A DNA stretch of 45,727 nucleotides from Acinetobacter harbinensis (GTDB lineage Bacteria > Pseudomonadota > Gammaproteobacteria > Pseudomonadales > Moraxellaceae), in assembly GCF_000816495.1 (NCBI RefSeq), contig NZ_JXBK01000001.1:1454647-1500373 (forward strand). The letters run 5' to 3'. Position 1 is the first letter of the stretch. Each line of letters opens with the position of its first letter. Shown one piece after another: positions 26,927 through 37,558 of this stretch. The position numbers and the translations under genes are program-made. The notes beneath the pieces were generated by a model. That model saw nothing but the letters and a program-made list of their open reading frames with translations, did not search any database and was not told the DNA's origin.

Positions 26927-28375
26927 GTGTCTATTGTTAAATTAGAAAATACCCGACTGGAACATGATTTACTCGGCGCCAAGGAGGTTCCGGCTACATG
27001 TTATTATGGTATTCATACTTTACGCGCTTTAGAAAATTTCCAAGTATCGAACCAAAAAATTGGTGATTATCCTCATTTTATTCGCGCTTTGGCACAAGTG
27101 AAAAAGGCTGCGGCACAAACCAATTTAAAATTTCAACAAATCCCTGAATCTGTCAGCGACGCTATTCAATTTGCCTGTAATGCAGTGATTGCTGCACCAG
27201 AACAGTGGGGTCATGCTTTTCCGCTGGATGTGTATCAAGGCGGTGCGGGGACTTCGGTGAATATGAACAGCAATGAAGTCTTGGCCAATATTGCCTTAGA
27301 GCATTTGGGTTTGCATAAAGGTCAGTATGAGCATGTCAATCCGAATGATCATGTTAATAAATCTCAATCGACCAACGATGTATATCCAACTGCTTTACGC
27401 ATTGCCACGTATTCAGGTCTAGATGACCTATTCCTGCCGCTGCAAAACTTAATTGACAGTTTGCAAAGCAAAGCCATCGAATTTCAGTTTGTATTGAAAA
27501 TGGGGCGTACCCAATTACAAGATGCAGTACCCATGACGTTGGGACAAGAATTTCGTGCTTTTGCCACATTGCTTAAAGAAGATTTACGCCTGATTCGTAG
27601 TACACGTGAGCTGTTATTAGAAGTGAATTTGGGTGCAACTGCCATTGGTACCGGAATTAACACTCCAAACGGTTATGCTTTTGAAGCCATTCAAGCCTTA
27701 AAAAAAATCACCGGTTTGAATTTAGTTGCCGCTGAAGATTATGTAGAAGCTACCAGTGATTGTGGTGTATTTATTCTTTTATCTAGCACGCTTAAACGTC
27801 TTGCGGTTAAATTATCAAAAATCTGTAATGATTTACGTCTGCTTAGTTCAGGTCCGCGTGCCGGTTTGGCTGAAATTCACTTACCAGAATTACAAGCCGG
27901 TTCATCTATTATGCCGGCTAAAGTAAATCCAGTTATTCCAGAGCTGGTGAATCAAATTGCTTATAAAGTCATTGGTAATGATTTAACCGTGACTTTGGCC
28001 GCAGAAGCAGGGCAATTACAGTTAAATGTTATGGAGCCAGTGATTGCGGTGTCGATGAACGAGTCGATTGAAATGCTGACGCGTGCCGTAGTTAGCCTAG
28101 ATCATAAATGTATTCAAGGTATTCAGGCCAATGAGCAGACTTGTTACGATAATGTGATGCGCAGCATTGGTATTGTGACGCTGTTGGATCCAATTTTAGG
28201 TCACGCGCAATGTGATGAGATTGGTAAACAATGTATTGCCGAGAATAAAACTGTTCCACAAGTGGTGTTAGAGCGCGAACTGCTGACTCAGCAACAATTA
28301 GATGAGATCTTCTCATTTAGTAATTTGGTTTCAGAAGTGATTAGTCAAAATGAGCCTTTATCACGCGTAAGCTAA
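26927..28375 (+). CDS. aspA: Aspartate ammonia-lyase
   Basis: The product is about 482 residues (E. coli AspA 478) and similar throughout. It has [21 protein letters not shown] near the start, [34 protein letters not shown], and the superfamily signature [11 protein letters not shown] (about 325-335) whose flexible loop carries the catalytic serine. It splits aspartate into fumarate and ammonia. I take GTG at 26927 as start (GTGAG upstream); the frame continues up to a TTG at 26900. Members of the fumarase/aspartase family look alike, but the closeness to AspA over the active-site blocks is high. It has its own terminator. Confidence 0.95.
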   Translation: MSIVKLENTRLEHDLLGAKEVPATCYYGIHTLRALENFQVSNQKIGDYPHFIRALAQVKKAAAQTNLKFQQIPESVSDAIQFACNAVIAAPEQWGHAFPLDVYQGGAGTSVNMNSNEVLANIALEHLGLHKGQYEHVNPNDHVNKSQSTNDVYPTALRIATYSGLDDLFLPLQNLIDSLQSKAIEFQFVLKMGRTQLQDAVPMTLGQEFRAFATLLKEDLRLIRSTRELLLEVNLGATAIGTGINTPNGYAFEAIQALKKITGLNLVAAEDYVEATSDCGVFILLSSTLKRLAVKLSKICNDLRLLSSGPRAGLAEIHLPELQAGSSIMPAKVNPVIPELVNQIAYKVIGNDLTVTLAAEAGQLQLNVMEPVIAVSMNESIEMLTRAVVSLDHKCIQGIQANEQTCYDNVMRSIGIVTLLDPILGHAQCDEIGKQCIAENKTVPQVVLERELLTQQQLDEIFSFSNLVSEVISQNEPLSRVS

Positions 28376-28411
28376 CCAGACGCCTTAGTATTTAATATTT
28401 TTTATATTTAT

Positions 28412-28444
28412 AAAAAGGTGGTGCATTCAATGCACCACCTTTTT
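28412..28444 (+). terminator. Terminator after aspA
   Basis: Stem AAAAAGGTGGTGCA / TGCACCACCTTTTT with a 5-base loop and a T run. Very strong. Confidence 0.92.
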
Positions 28445-28517
28445 TTGATCAAAATCAAACTGAACACACCCTACGCTTGCGTTAAAATAAGGTCAATCTC
28501 AAAGAGCATATATCGCA

Positions 28518-28871
28518 ATGTGGCATAAATTAACCGGTTTATTTAAAACAGATCAACTCTCTGCTGAACAGCAGTTTTTACAAGACCATCAAATTGAATT
28601 TGATCCACTACAAGGTTATATCGTGCAGGGTGTGGTGCTCAATGATTGGTCGGCACGTTTGTGGTACTTTTCAAACCGTAAACTGAGCAAGTTTGATGAT
28701 TTAAAAGCCTTATATTTTGCTGCAATTGTCATCAATGAGAAAATTGATTTAGAAATTGCTCATCAACGCTTTATTCTACATTTAGGCAATACTGAAGAAA
28801 ATCTATTACAGTTGAAGCAGGCGATTCAAAAATTAAATGATTATTATCGCCAGTTTATACGCGATCAATAA
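28518..28871 (+). CDS. Hypothetical protein upstream of mfd
   Basis: A soluble product of 117 residues. It begins MWHKLTGLFKTDQLSAEQQF, has an aromatic central part (NDWSARLWYFSNRKL) and a helical C-terminus rich in Gln, Leu and Tyr. No signal peptide, membrane segment or known motif is visible, and I do not recognise the family. An AAAGAG sequence about ten bases before the ATG supports translation. It may be co-transcribed with mfd, though about 130 bases separate them. Confidence 0.65.
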   Translation: MWHKLTGLFKTDQLSAEQQFLQDHQIEFDPLQGYIVQGVVLNDWSARLWYFSNRKLSKFDDLKALYFAAIVINEKIDLEIAHQRFILHLGNTEENLLQLKQAIQKLNDYYRQFIRDQ

Positions 28872-29006
28872 TTTAAGGATTGGCCTTTAATTTCTAACAC
28901 GAAGATCCATGTCGCGTAAATCATCAGTGGATGATAAAAATAACGCAACCACGAAAAAACCCATGTTAAGATATTGCCTATGTCATTTAGACCAAAAGCT
29001 ATCTAC

Positions 29007-32000
29007 ATGTTCCAACAAGAAATTTCTCAACTTAATTTACAACAATTAAAAGCTGGCGAAAAACGCTGGGTCGGTCATTTACAAGGCTCATCTGCGGCAC
29101 TGTTGTTTAAAGAAATTGCCAGCCAAAGTCAGCAATTGTTCATTGTGGTTGCTCGAAATAATCAGCATTTGGGGCAATTGGAAAGTGAATTAGAGTTTTA
29201 TGGCATTAAGCCGACAATTTTCCCCGATTGGGAAATTCTGCCTTATGACCGCTTGTCACCGCATCAAGATATTGTCTCAGAGCGCTTATCCATTTTATCC
29301 AATATGCCTAAACATGGCGTATTGCTGTTGTCTGCCTCGACCTTGGTGCAGCGTGTTGCACCGACATCGTGGGTGTTGGGTGAACATTTTGATATTCAAG
29401 TGGGGCAAAAATTTCAATTAGAGCAACAAAAAATTCGTTTGATACAAGCCGGTTATCATTTGGTTGATACGGTTTATGATCATGGTGAGTTTGCAGTACG
29501 TGGCAGCATCATGGATATCTATGCATCAGGACAAGATGCTCCCATTCGTATTGATTTATTTGATGATGAGATTGAAAGTTTAAAATTCTTCGATCCAGAA
29601 ACCCAAAGAACCACACAAACCCTAAAACAGTTTTTAGTATTGCCCGCCAAAGAATTCCCCTTAAAAGAGGGGCGCTCTATCTTTCGTGATCGCTATGCGG
29701 AAAGTTTTCCAAATGCCAATCCAAAGAAAAATCCAATTTATCAAGATGCCTTAGAAGGTATTGCATCGCCCGGGCTTGAGTTTTATTTCCCACTATTTTT
29801 TAGCAAACAGGCCATGCAAAGCCAAAGCAGCTTAATGGCGTACTTACCCAGTAATGCCATTGTCATTACAGACAAACAATTGGATGAAAGTTTAGCCAAT
29901 TTTTGGCAGGATGTAGCGCGTCGCTATGAAGATCGTCGGCATAATATTGATCAACCCATTCTGCCGCCAGAAGATATTTTCTTAACGCCAAATCAAGTGT
30001 TAGAAAAATTAAATACTTTTGCTCGAATTATCGCATCGCCTGATGAATTTATACAAAAAACCGGTGTCATCAATTTAAAAACTGAATTGCCGCCGCGCTT
30101 GGCAGTCGACCCAAAACAACAACAGCCTTTTTCCGTGGTTAAGCAATATATTGATGCCGCCAATCATCCGGTATTGTTGGTGGCCGAAAGTGCGGGCCGC
30201 CGTGAGACGTTAAAAGATGCCTTGCGCAGTGCATTGGGTGATATTCCCACCGTTGACAGTTTTGCAGAATTTAGACAATCTTTATATGCCATCGCGATTA
30301 CCAGTGCGCCACTTGACCGTGGTCTGGTCATTCCAGATTATTTAACCGTCATTTCAGAAAATCAGCTGTATGAGCACCGCGTAGTCCAACGCCGACGTAA
30401 ACGTCAGCAGGAAGTGTCCGAAGAATTTCTCATTCGTAGTTTAACCGAGCTGAGTATCGGTGCGCCGGTGGTGCATATTGACTATGGTGTAGGGCGCTAT
30501 GCAGGACTGGTTAAACTCACCATCGATGATCAAGAGTATGAGTTTTTACAGCTAGATTATGCCGATGCAGCTAAAGTTTATGTGCCAGTCACCAATTTGC
30601 ATTTGATTAGTCGTTACAGTGGTGGCGACCCTGATTTAGCACCTTTGCATAAATTAGGCACAGATGCATGGAATAAAGCCAAGCGTAAGGCTTTAGAGCA
30701 AATTCATGATGTTGCCGCTGAATTGTTACATATTCAAGCGCGCCGTCAGGCAAAACCCGGCTTTGCTTTTGAGCTGGAGCAAAGTCCGTATATGCAATTT
30801 TCCAGTGGTTTCGCTTATGAAGAAACCCTTGATCAGGCCAATGCCATTGAAGCCACATTGCATGATATGCAGTTGGCTAAACCGATGGATCGTCTGGTGT
30901 GTGGCGATGTCGGTTTTGGTAAAACTGAAGTGGCCATGCGTGCGGCATTTTTAGCAGTCCAAAACAATAAGCAAGTGGCCGTTTTAGTGCCGACCACCTT
31001 ACTTGCACAGCAGCATTATGAGTCGTTTAAAGACCGTTTTGCCGATTGGCCTATTCGTATTGAAGTGCTGTCGCGTTTTGGCTCAAACAAAAGCCATCTT
31101 AAAATTGCCGAAGACTTAAGCAATGGTAAAGTCGATATTGTCATTGGCACACACAAAATATTGCAGCAAAGCATTGGATTTAAAAACTTAGGTTTGATGG
31201 TGGTGGATGAGGAGCATCGCTTTGGGGTACGTGATAAAGAGCGTATTAAAGCTATGCGTGCCGATGTCGATATGCTCACTCTGACGGCAACGCCGATTCC
31301 GCGCACCTTAAATATGGCCTTTAGTGGAATGCGAGATTTATCCATTATTGCCACACCGCCGGCGCGCCGACTGGCTGTAAAAACTTTTGTACAAGAGCAA
31401 ACCAGCGATTCCATTAAAGAAGCCATTTTGCGTGAGTTACTGCGCGGCGGTCAGGTTTATATTTTACATAATGAAGTGGATAGCATTGAACGGGCAGCAC
31501 AGAGTATTCGTGAGTTGGTACCCGAAGCGCGTGTGGCAGTGGCACATGGTCAAATGCGCGAACGCGAACTGGAGCAGATCATGCAGCAGTTCTATCACAA
31601 AGAATATAATGTCTTGGTTTGTTCGACCATTATTGAAACGGGAATTGACGTTCCCAATGCCAACACCATTTTAATTGAACGCGCGGATAAGTTAGGTTTA
31701 GCGCAGTTGCATCAATTACGCGGTCGTGTCGGACGTTCACATCACCAAGCCTATGCCTACTTATTGGTGCCATCAATGAAGGGTTTAAAAGGTGATGCAG
31801 AAAAACGCCTTGATGCCATTCAACGGGCTTCAAATTTAGGCGCAGGTTTTATGCTGGCCACTGAAGATTTAGAAATTCGTGGGGCGGGTGAGCTGTTGGG
31901 TGAGCAGCAAAGTGGTTCGATGCAAGCCATTGGTTATAGTCTGTATATGGAAATGCTAGAAAAAGCCACCAAAGCCATTCAAAAAGGCAAAACGCCTAAT

Positions 32001-32465
32001 TTTGATGCGCCATTATCGCTTACAGCTGAAATTAATCTGCATATGCCCGCACTTATTCCAGATGATTATTTGGGTGATGTGCATCAAAGACTATTGTTTT
32101 ATAAGCGTATTAGTAATACTGACACGCAAGAGAAACTCGACAATATTCGTATGGAGTTAATTGATCGTTTTGGCGTACCACCGCAACCAGTGAAGCAATT
32201 GTTTGCAGTGCATCAAATGCGTCTCAAGGCTGAGCAACTGGGTATTACCAAAGTAGATATTGGCGCACATGGCGGACATATTGAGTTCTCTCCAGATACG
32301 CCGGTACAAGCTTTGAGTATTATTCAAATCATGCAAAAACATCCTACATTTTTTAAAATGGATGGTGGGCAGCGCTTAAAAGTGATGGTAATGCTTGAAG
32401 ACTATGCAAAAAGAATTCAATTTATTTCTGATTTGTTAACCAGTTTGCTAAAAGAAATTCAATGA
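29007..32465 (+). CDS. mfd: Transcription-repair coupling factor
   Basis: A DNA translocase of about 1152 residues (E. coli Mfd 1148). Domains in order: the UvrB-homology region to about 340, the CarD-like RNA-polymerase-interacting domain near 480-560 (VVHIDYGVGRYAGL), superfamily 2 translocase lobes with Walker A GDVGFGKTE (from 633), DEEH box at 734-737 and LTATPIPRTL, the TRG motif region, and the C-terminal autoinhibitory domain. Mfd releases stalled RNA polymerase and recruits UvrA to the damaged template strand. The start at 29007 aligns best with E. coli Mfd; an ATG at 28980 is an alternative. Confidence 0.97.
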   Translation: MFQQEISQLNLQQLKAGEKRWVGHLQGSSAALLFKEIASQSQQLFIVVARNNQHLGQLESELEFYGIKPTIFPDWEILPYDRLSPHQDIVSERLSILSNMPKHGVLLLSASTLVQRVAPTSWVLGEHFDIQVGQKFQLEQQKIRLIQAGYHLVDTVYDHGEFAVRGSIMDIYASGQDAPIRIDLFDDEIESLKFFDPETQRTTQTLKQFLVLPAKEFPLKEGRSIFRDRYAESFPNANPKKNPIYQDALEGIASPGLEFYFPLFFSKQAMQSQSSLMAYLPSNAIVITDKQLDESLANFWQDVARRYEDRRHNIDQPILPPEDIFLTPNQVLEKLNTFARIIASPDEFIQKTGVINLKTELPPRLAVDPKQQQPFSVVKQYIDAANHPVLLVAESAGRRETLKDALRSALGDIPTVDSFAEFRQSLYAIAITSAPLDRGLVIPDYLTVISENQLYEHRVVQRRRKRQQEVSEEFLIRSLTELSIGAPVVHIDYGVGRYAGLVKLTIDDQEYEFLQLDYADAAKVYVPVTNLHLISRYSGGDPDLAPLHKLGTDAWNKAKRKALEQIHDVAAELLHIQARRQAKPGFAFELEQSPYMQFSSGFAYEETLDQANAIEATLHDMQLAKPMDRLVCGDVGFGKTEVAMRAAFLAVQNNKQVAVLVPTTLLAQQHYESFKDRFADWPIRIEVLSRFGSNKSHLKIAEDLSNGKVDIVIGTHKILQQSIGFKNLGLMVVDEEHRFGVRDKERIKAMRADVDMLTLTATPIPRTLNMAFSGMRDLSIIATPPARRLAVKTFVQEQTSDSIKEAILRELLRGGQVYILHNEVDSIERAAQSIRELVPEARVAVAHGQMRERELEQIMQQFYHKEYNVLVCSTIIETGIDVPNANTILIERADKLGLAQLHQLRGRVGRSHHQAYAYLLVPSMKGLKGDAEKRLDAIQRASNLGAGFMLATEDLEIRGAGELLGEQQSGSMQAIGYSLYMEMLEKATKAIQKGKTPNFDAPLSLTAEINLHMPALIPDDYLGDVHQRLLFYKRISNTDTQEKLDNIRMELIDRFGVPPQPVKQLFAVHQMRLKAEQLGITKVDIGAHGGHIEFSPDTPVQALSIIQIMQKHPTFFKMDGGQRLKVMVMLEDYAKRIQFISDLLTSLLKEIQ

Positions 32466-32473
32466 TTGTGCTG

Positions 32474-32498
32474 CGAGTGCATAAATACTATGCACTCG
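32474..32498 (+). terminator. Terminator-like hairpin after mfd
   Basis: Perfect 10-base stem CGAGTGCATA / TATGCACTCG with a 5-base loop, 8 bases past the stop. The tail is TATTTAAATTT rather than a clean T run, so termination may be partial. Confidence 0.65.
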
Positions 32499-32698
32499 TA
32501 TTTAAATTTGAGTTTTAGCTTGCAGTAATTACCAAGAAATACTTGATTTTTTAGAGAAAATTATTATATTGATAGCCGCTTCGTGATTCAAAATAAATAG
32601 TGGTTTATTTGTAATGAAACACATTGTATAGAATATTCACGTCCTAACGGATGTGGTAGTATTAGCCATCATTCTAATTTTGCGTCATTTATAAAGAT

Positions 32699-33133
32699 AT
32701 GTTTAGTTTGCATCCTCAACTTGCTCAAGATACTTTTTTTGTAGGCGACTTTCCACTGTCAACATGTCGTTTAATGAATGATATGCAATTTCCGTGGCTC
32801 ATCTTAATTCCACGTGTACCTGGCGTCACTGAATTATATGAATTAAGCCAATCTGACCAAGAACAATTTTTACGTGAATCGAGTTGGTTGTCTAGTCAAT
32901 TGGCTCGTGTATTTCGTGCGGATAAAATGAATGTTGCTGCCTTAGGAAATATGGTGCCACAACTACATTTTCATCATGTGGTTCGTTATCAAAATGATGT
33001 AGCGTGGCCAAGACCAGTTTGGGGCACACCTGCTGTACCTTATAACAATGAAGTTCTTGCACATATGCGTCAGACACTAATGCTTGCCCTACGTGGTCAA
33101 GGTGATATGCCATTTGATTGGCGTATGGATTAA
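32699..33133 (+). CDS. HIT family (histidine triad) protein
   Basis: A 144-residue protein of the HIT nucleotide hydrolase superfamily. The motif is Q88-L-H-F-H-H (PQLHFHHVVRY): the first histidine of the triad is glutamine, the other two (H90, H92) are kept. This Q-x-H-x-H form is common in one proteobacterial HIT subgroup, so the protein may still be active. The upstream strand WLILIPRVPG and the Asn in MNVAALGN match the nucleotide-binding core. The substrate is unknown. It precedes the adenylate cyclase gene by 65 bases and may share its mRNA. Confidence 0.87.
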   Translation: MFSLHPQLAQDTFFVGDFPLSTCRLMNDMQFPWLILIPRVPGVTELYELSQSDQEQFLRESSWLSSQLARVFRADKMNVAALGNMVPQLHFHHVVRYQNDVAWPRPVWGTPAVPYNNEVLAHMRQTLMLALRGQGDMPFDWRMD

Positions 33134-33198
33134 TTCATCATTAATTTGGTTTGTAATATAAAAATGATGATGTGGATAATCCGATCCGGAGCAATTGA

Positions 33199-34656
33199 GT
33201 GTCTTTAGACGACTGGATTAGAAAAGAGCCAAGACAATTTGAGTATTTTCATCGTTTGATGGGCTATCTCATATTGTCTTTGCTGATTACCGTCTATTAT
33301 TACACTTCGCCTGATACGCACTATCAGCTATACGTGCCGATTTTTTTGGTGTTGGTTTTAATCATTACGCCGCGATTATCCAATTGGCTGTTGTATCGTT
33401 ATAATACAAAAATAAAACGTGCCATCTTATTTGTGATGGATATGGCGGTGATTGCCGTTATTTTATCTGCTATTCATTTAAACCTTGTACTGACTTTTCT
33501 GACGATCTTCGTCATTCTCTATACCACGATTAGTAATAAAATCTCGTTTTTGGTGCTGTCATTGGCCGGTTTAATTGGGATTGCCATTTTCTATCTGTGT
33601 AATATCTTTATCTTCGGTTTTGGTGAATATTTTGAGCAAACCACCGGTGAATTAACGGTACTTGGTTTTGTCTGCTTATTGACCTATTTTGGTGTCGGTA
33701 GTCTGTATCAGCGTAGTCAAATTCAATATATCAGTAATCGAAAATCCTATTATTACGAACAAATGAATCGTTATATGGAATTTGCCAACCAACTGAGTCG
33801 TTATGCACCAGTACAATTGTGGCAATCGATTATGAAAGGCGAGTCGGAAGCAAAAATTGAATATAAACGTAAGAAAATGACTATTTTCTTCTCGGATATT
33901 CAAGGCTTTACTGAACTTTCAGAAACACTGATTCCTGATGATTTGGCTTTTTTACTGAATGACTATTTAAGTCATATGACTGAAATTGCAAAACAATATG
34001 AAGCCACCGTCGATAAATTTATGGGCGATGCAATTTTAATCTTCTTTGGCGATCCGATTTCTCAAGGCGTCGAACAAGATGCAAAAACCTGTTTAGATAT
34101 GGCCATCGATATGCGCCAGCAAATGAAGTTGCTGCGTGAGCGCTGGATTAAAATGGGTTATCCGGCATTGCATATTCGTATGGGAATCAGTACAGGCTAT
34201 TGTCACGTGGGTAATTATGGTGCTGCACATCGCATGGCATATACCATTGTGGGGCGCGATGCCAATTTAGCGGCACGTTTACAAAGTGCGGCTGCGGTAG
34301 ATGAAATTTTAATTTCTGATGATACCTATAGTTTAATTAAAAATGATTATCTCTGTGCGCCTAAATCTCCAATTCGATTGAAAGGTATTCAACACTTGGT
34401 GAATACTTGGCAGGTAATGGAGAAATATACATCGCGTAAATCGGACTATCAACGCTGGTTTGACTATGAATATAAAGGCTTTCATCTATTGTTAAATTTA
34501 GATGAAGTACAAAATTATGAATATCCAGAACTGATTGGTGTTTTGGAAAAAATGATTGTTAGAATTCAAAAACAACAAAATATGACCAACTCCCAAGGAA
34601 TTGTAAAACTTAATTTAGCCGATGAAGTGATTGAAGAGCCAATCGATCATCATTAA
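33199..34656 (+). CDS. Membrane class III adenylate cyclase (CyaB/CavA-like)
   Basis: A protein of 485 residues with about six membrane helices (20-170), then a linker and a class III cyclase domain (about 225-410). Seen residues: metal-binding D233 (FFSDIQGFT) and D277 (DKFMGDA), adenine-contacting K273, and N356/R360 (DANLAARL) for the transition state. The second purine position, seven residues before N356, is T349, so the pair is Lys/Thr as in class IIIb cyclases. The layout fits Pseudomonas CyaB and the Acinetobacter cyclase reported as CavA, which feeds cAMP to a Vfr/CRP-type regulator of pili and virulence traits. The start is GTG with GGAG upstream. Confidence 0.9.
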   Translation: MSLDDWIRKEPRQFEYFHRLMGYLILSLLITVYYYTSPDTHYQLYVPIFLVLVLIITPRLSNWLLYRYNTKIKRAILFVMDMAVIAVILSAIHLNLVLTFLTIFVILYTTISNKISFLVLSLAGLIGIAIFYLCNIFIFGFGEYFEQTTGELTVLGFVCLLTYFGVGSLYQRSQIQYISNRKSYYYEQMNRYMEFANQLSRYAPVQLWQSIMKGESEAKIEYKRKKMTIFFSDIQGFTELSETLIPDDLAFLLNDYLSHMTEIAKQYEATVDKFMGDAILIFFGDPISQGVEQDAKTCLDMAIDMRQQMKLLRERWIKMGYPALHIRMGISTGYCHVGNYGAAHRMAYTIVGRDANLAARLQSAAAVDEILISDDTYSLIKNDYLCAPKSPIRLKGIQHLVNTWQVMEKYTSRKSDYQRWFDYEYKGFHLLLNLDEVQNYEYPELIGVLEKMIVRIQKQQNMTNSQGIVKLNLADEVIEEPIDHH

Positions 34657-34697
34657 TGGGTTTAATCTTATACGCTTAAACTCAAAGTTTTTATATT

Positions 34698-34724
34698 AAA
34701 AAACCACGCCGAAGCGTGGTTTTT
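34698..34724. terminator. Bidirectional terminator between cyclase gene and fdx
   Basis: Stem AAAAACCACGC / GCGTGGTTTTT with tetraloop CGAA. It closes both the cyclase transcript and the isc operon. Confidence 0.9.
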
Positions 34725-34737
34725 ATTGCAGAATCAA

Positions 34738-35076
34738 TTAGTGATTTTCAGAAGCATGGTTAATTGTATATTTCGGAATTTCAACTTCTAAATCTTCATC
34801 GACAATTTTAACCTGACAAGAAAGGCGTGAATCTGGTTCAAGTCCCCAAGCGCGATCGAGTAAATCTGCTTCGACGTCGGTCATTTCAGTCAAGCTGTCA
34901 AAACCGCGGCGAACCACCACGTGACAAGTGGTACAGGCACAAGACATATCACAAGCATGTTCAATCTTGATGCCATTTTTTAATAGGCTTTCACAAAGAT
35001 TGGCATTGGGTTCAACTTCAAACTCAGCACCAGTCGGGCAAATTTGCGCATGTGGAAGAACTTTAATACGTGGCAT
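34738..35076 (-). CDS. fdx: Isc-type [2Fe-2S] ferredoxin
   Basis: This ferredoxin (112 residues) binds one [2Fe-2S] cluster through C-x5-C-x2-C in HACDMSCACTTCH plus a distal Cys in SRLSCQV, exactly as in E. coli Fdx (111 residues). It donates electrons during cluster assembly on IscU and interacts with IscS. Last gene of the isc operon, 13 bases after hscA. No iscX gene follows; the operon stops at the shared terminator. Confidence 0.96.
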   Translation of the reverse strand: MPRIKVLPHAQICPTGAEFEVEPNANLCESLLKNGIKIEHACDMSCACTTCHVVVRRGFDSLTEMTDVEADLLDRAWGLEPDSRLSCQVKIVDEDLEVEIPKYTINHASENH

Positions 35077-35089
35077 AATGTCTACCTAT

Positions 35090-36952
35090 TTATTTGTGTG
35101 AATTTGACCAGTCATCGAGTTGTGTGCCTTTTAATGCAGAATCAATATGTTGATTCATACGTATTCCAGCAAAGACATCGCTATGTTGTTTAAGTTGTTG
35201 CACTGCTTTTTCAATCGCGTCGATATCTGAGGTTAATAATTGTTGCTCAAGTTCAGTTGCTGCATGCTGCAAAGCAAGCAATGGTTCAGCATCAAGCAGC
35301 TTTGAATCGACCTTTAATGCTTGAGTGAGTGCTTCAAGCTCACGCTGTGCTTCCACTTTGGTTTCTTGTAAGTGACGAAGATTTTTATCTTCTTCGGCAA
35401 ACTTAAAACCTTCAATTAATAAGCGTTCAGTATCGGCATCAGCCAAACCGTAGGATGGCTTAATATCAATGTGTGCATATACACCAGAGGTGGTTTCTTT
35501 GGCAGAAACATTCAGCAAGCCATCGGCATCGACTTGAAACGTCACTTCAATTCGTGCTTGACCCGCAGTCATTGGTGGAATGCCATGCAAGACAAAACGA
35601 CCTAAGCTACGGCAATGTTCAACTAAATCACGTTCACCTTGTACCACATGAATCAGCATGGCGGTTTGGCCATCTTGGTACGTCGTGAACTCTTGACGAC
35701 GCGCCACAGGAATTGCGGTATTGCGTGAAATCAAGCGTTCAACGAGACCGCCCATGGTCTCTAGACCTAGTGATAGTGGCGTCACATCGAGTAACAAGGA
35801 GCCATCTGTGCTGTTGCCAATTAGTTGGTCAGCAGTAATGGCTGCACCAATTGCAACCACTTCATCGGGGTTAATGGTACACAACGGTTCTTGATTAAAC
35901 ACATCACGCACGGCTTTTTGTACTGCATAAGAACGCGTCGATCCACCGACCAAAACCACGCTCTGAATATCATCTAACTCAAGTTTGGCATCACGCATCA
36001 CGCGCTTACATACACTGATGGTTTTATCTAAAGCCACTTTAATGATTTGTTCAAATGTTGCCCGATCTAGTGTTAAAACCTGATCTAAAACGGGTAACTG
36101 AGTTGATTCAAGTGTGGTCAGTGCTTCTTTCGCTTCACGTGCAGCAACAATGACATGCGCGTATTGCGTATCATCGAGCGTTTCAATATTGAGTTGTTTT
36201 TTAGCCCATTTTACAATCAGACGATCTAAATCATCGCCGCCCAGTGCAGTATGTCCGCCAGTGGCTAAAACTTCAAAGACACCTTGGGTGAAACGTAAGA
36301 TAGATACGTCAAAAGTACCGCCGCCTAAGTCATAAATGACATAGTTACTGTCAGACGCTAAGTTGCTGGCTTGATCTAAACCATAGGCAACCGCAGCAGC
36401 CGTGGGTTCATTCAATAAGCGTAGGACATTTAAACCGGCTAATTCAGCAGCATCCCGCGTGGCTTGACGCTGTGCTTCATCAAAATAAGCTGGAACGGTG
36501 ATGACTGCACCATTAATAGGATTCTTTAAACTTAATTCAGCACGTTGTTTGAGTTGTTTTAAAATTTCAGCTGAAATCTCAACCGGTGTTTTACGGCCTT
36601 GATGGGTTTCAAAAGCGGGCATTTGATGGTCTTCACCGACCAAAGTGTAGGGGTGTTGAAATTTAATATCTGCTTTTGAACGCCCCATAAAGCGCTTAAT
36701 TGAAACAATGGTATTTTGAGGATCACTGGTCAAAAATGCTTTTGCGGCATCGCCATACTGCGCCCCATGTTCTGCATAATGCACAATCGATGGGAGTAAC
36801 ACGCGACCCTGTTCATCGTTAAGAACTTTGGCTTTGCCCGATAGAACCGTTGCCACTAAAGAGTGTGTGGTACCTAAATCGATACCAATGGCAATGCGGT
36901 GTTCATGAGGTGCACTTGATTGACCAGGTTCTGCAATTTGCAAGAGAGCCAT
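35090..36952 (-). CDS. hscA: Hsp70-type chaperone HscA
   Basis: The specialised Hsp70 of the Isc system, 620 residues (E. coli HscA 616). It has the ATPase motifs [48 protein letters not shown] and VLVGGSTRS, then a substrate-binding domain lacking the DnaK EEVD tail. It uses ATP to pull the LPPVK motif of IscU and help hand over the cluster. Start at 36952 follows hscB by 37 bases. Confidence 0.97.
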   Translation of the reverse strand: MALLQIAEPGQSSAPHEHRIAIGIDLGTTHSLVATVLSGKAKVLNDEQGRVLLPSIVHYAEHGAQYGDAAKAFLTSDPQNTIVSIKRFMGRSKADIKFQHPYTLVGEDHQMPAFETHQGRKTPVEISAEILKQLKQRAELSLKNPINGAVITVPAYFDEAQRQATRDAAELAGLNVLRLLNEPTAAAVAYGLDQASNLASDSNYVIYDLGGGTFDVSILRFTQGVFEVLATGGHTALGGDDLDRLIVKWAKKQLNIETLDDTQYAHVIVAAREAKEALTTLESTQLPVLDQVLTLDRATFEQIIKVALDKTISVCKRVMRDAKLELDDIQSVVLVGGSTRSYAVQKAVRDVFNQEPLCTINPDEVVAIGAAITADQLIGNSTDGSLLLDVTPLSLGLETMGGLVERLISRNTAIPVARRQEFTTYQDGQTAMLIHVVQGERDLVEHCRSLGRFVLHGIPPMTAGQARIEVTFQVDADGLLNVSAKETTSGVYAHIDIKPSYGLADADTERLLIEGFKFAEEDKNLRHLQETKVEAQRELEALTQALKVDSKLLDAEPLLALQHAATELEQQLLTSDIDAIEKAVQQLKQHSDVFAGIRMNQHIDSALKGTQLDDWSNSHK

Positions 36953-36989
36953 TGTGTTACATCCTTTGAACGTCTAAAAGTAAAATAAA

Positions 36990-37505
36990 TTAAAAATCAT
37001 CGTCAAGATCAAAGCTATCGTCATCTAAAAAACGATCTTCAGCTTTGTCAATATCAGCCATGACTTTTTGAAAGAAGCGTAACTTCCGAACTGTATCTCT
37101 GGCTTCTGTCCAATCTTCTTCAGTATAGTCAATTTTAAATTCACGAACCAAGCTATCCATCCATTGTTGGACTTCTTGCTTCAGTGAAATCAGATCATCC
37201 GCAGCGTGTGCTTCATCAAGATGTTCACGAATTTCTAAGGCCGATTGTAAAAAATCAAAATCACCAATAGATTGATCGAGTAAATGATCTTGTTTTTTTA
37301 ACGCCAGCAAATAAGCGGCACGACTATCGACTTGAGATAAAATTTTATAGGCTTGATTGATGTCGCTTGACTGGATTAAGGCCTGATCTTTGTTTTCAGC
37401 CTTATCGGGATGATATTGTTGCTGCAATTTTAAAAATTCAGTTTTTAAAGTTGCTAAATCAATATCGAGTGCCACAGGAAGATTGAACAGCTCAAAATGA
37501 TTCAT
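36990..37505 (-). CDS. hscB: J-domain co-chaperone HscB
   Basis: The 171-residue protein (E. coli HscB 171) has an N-terminal J domain with the invariant HPDK (QQYHPDKAEN) and a C-terminal three-helix bundle that binds IscU. It ends in an acidic tail rich in Asp. It delivers IscU to HscA and stimulates the ATPase. It is separated from iscA by 110 bases containing a perfect hairpin, a wider gap than elsewhere in the operon. Confidence 0.95.
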   Translation of the reverse strand: MNHFELFNLPVALDIDLATLKTEFLKLQQQYHPDKAENKDQALIQSSDINQAYKILSQVDSRAAYLLALKKQDHLLDQSIGDFDFLQSALEIREHLDEAHAADDLISLKQEVQQWMDSLVREFKIDYTEEDWTEARDTVRKLRFFQKVMADIDKAEDRFLDDDSFDLDDDF

Positions 37506-37558
37506 GGGAGATTTGATCCGCGAGAGTTTTATAAAAATAACGACCAGTATAAATGCAA

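Noticed and set aside
31016..31426. A 136-codon minus-strand frame inside mfd
   Set aside because: Antisense to the conserved translocase motifs; shadow of the coding strand.
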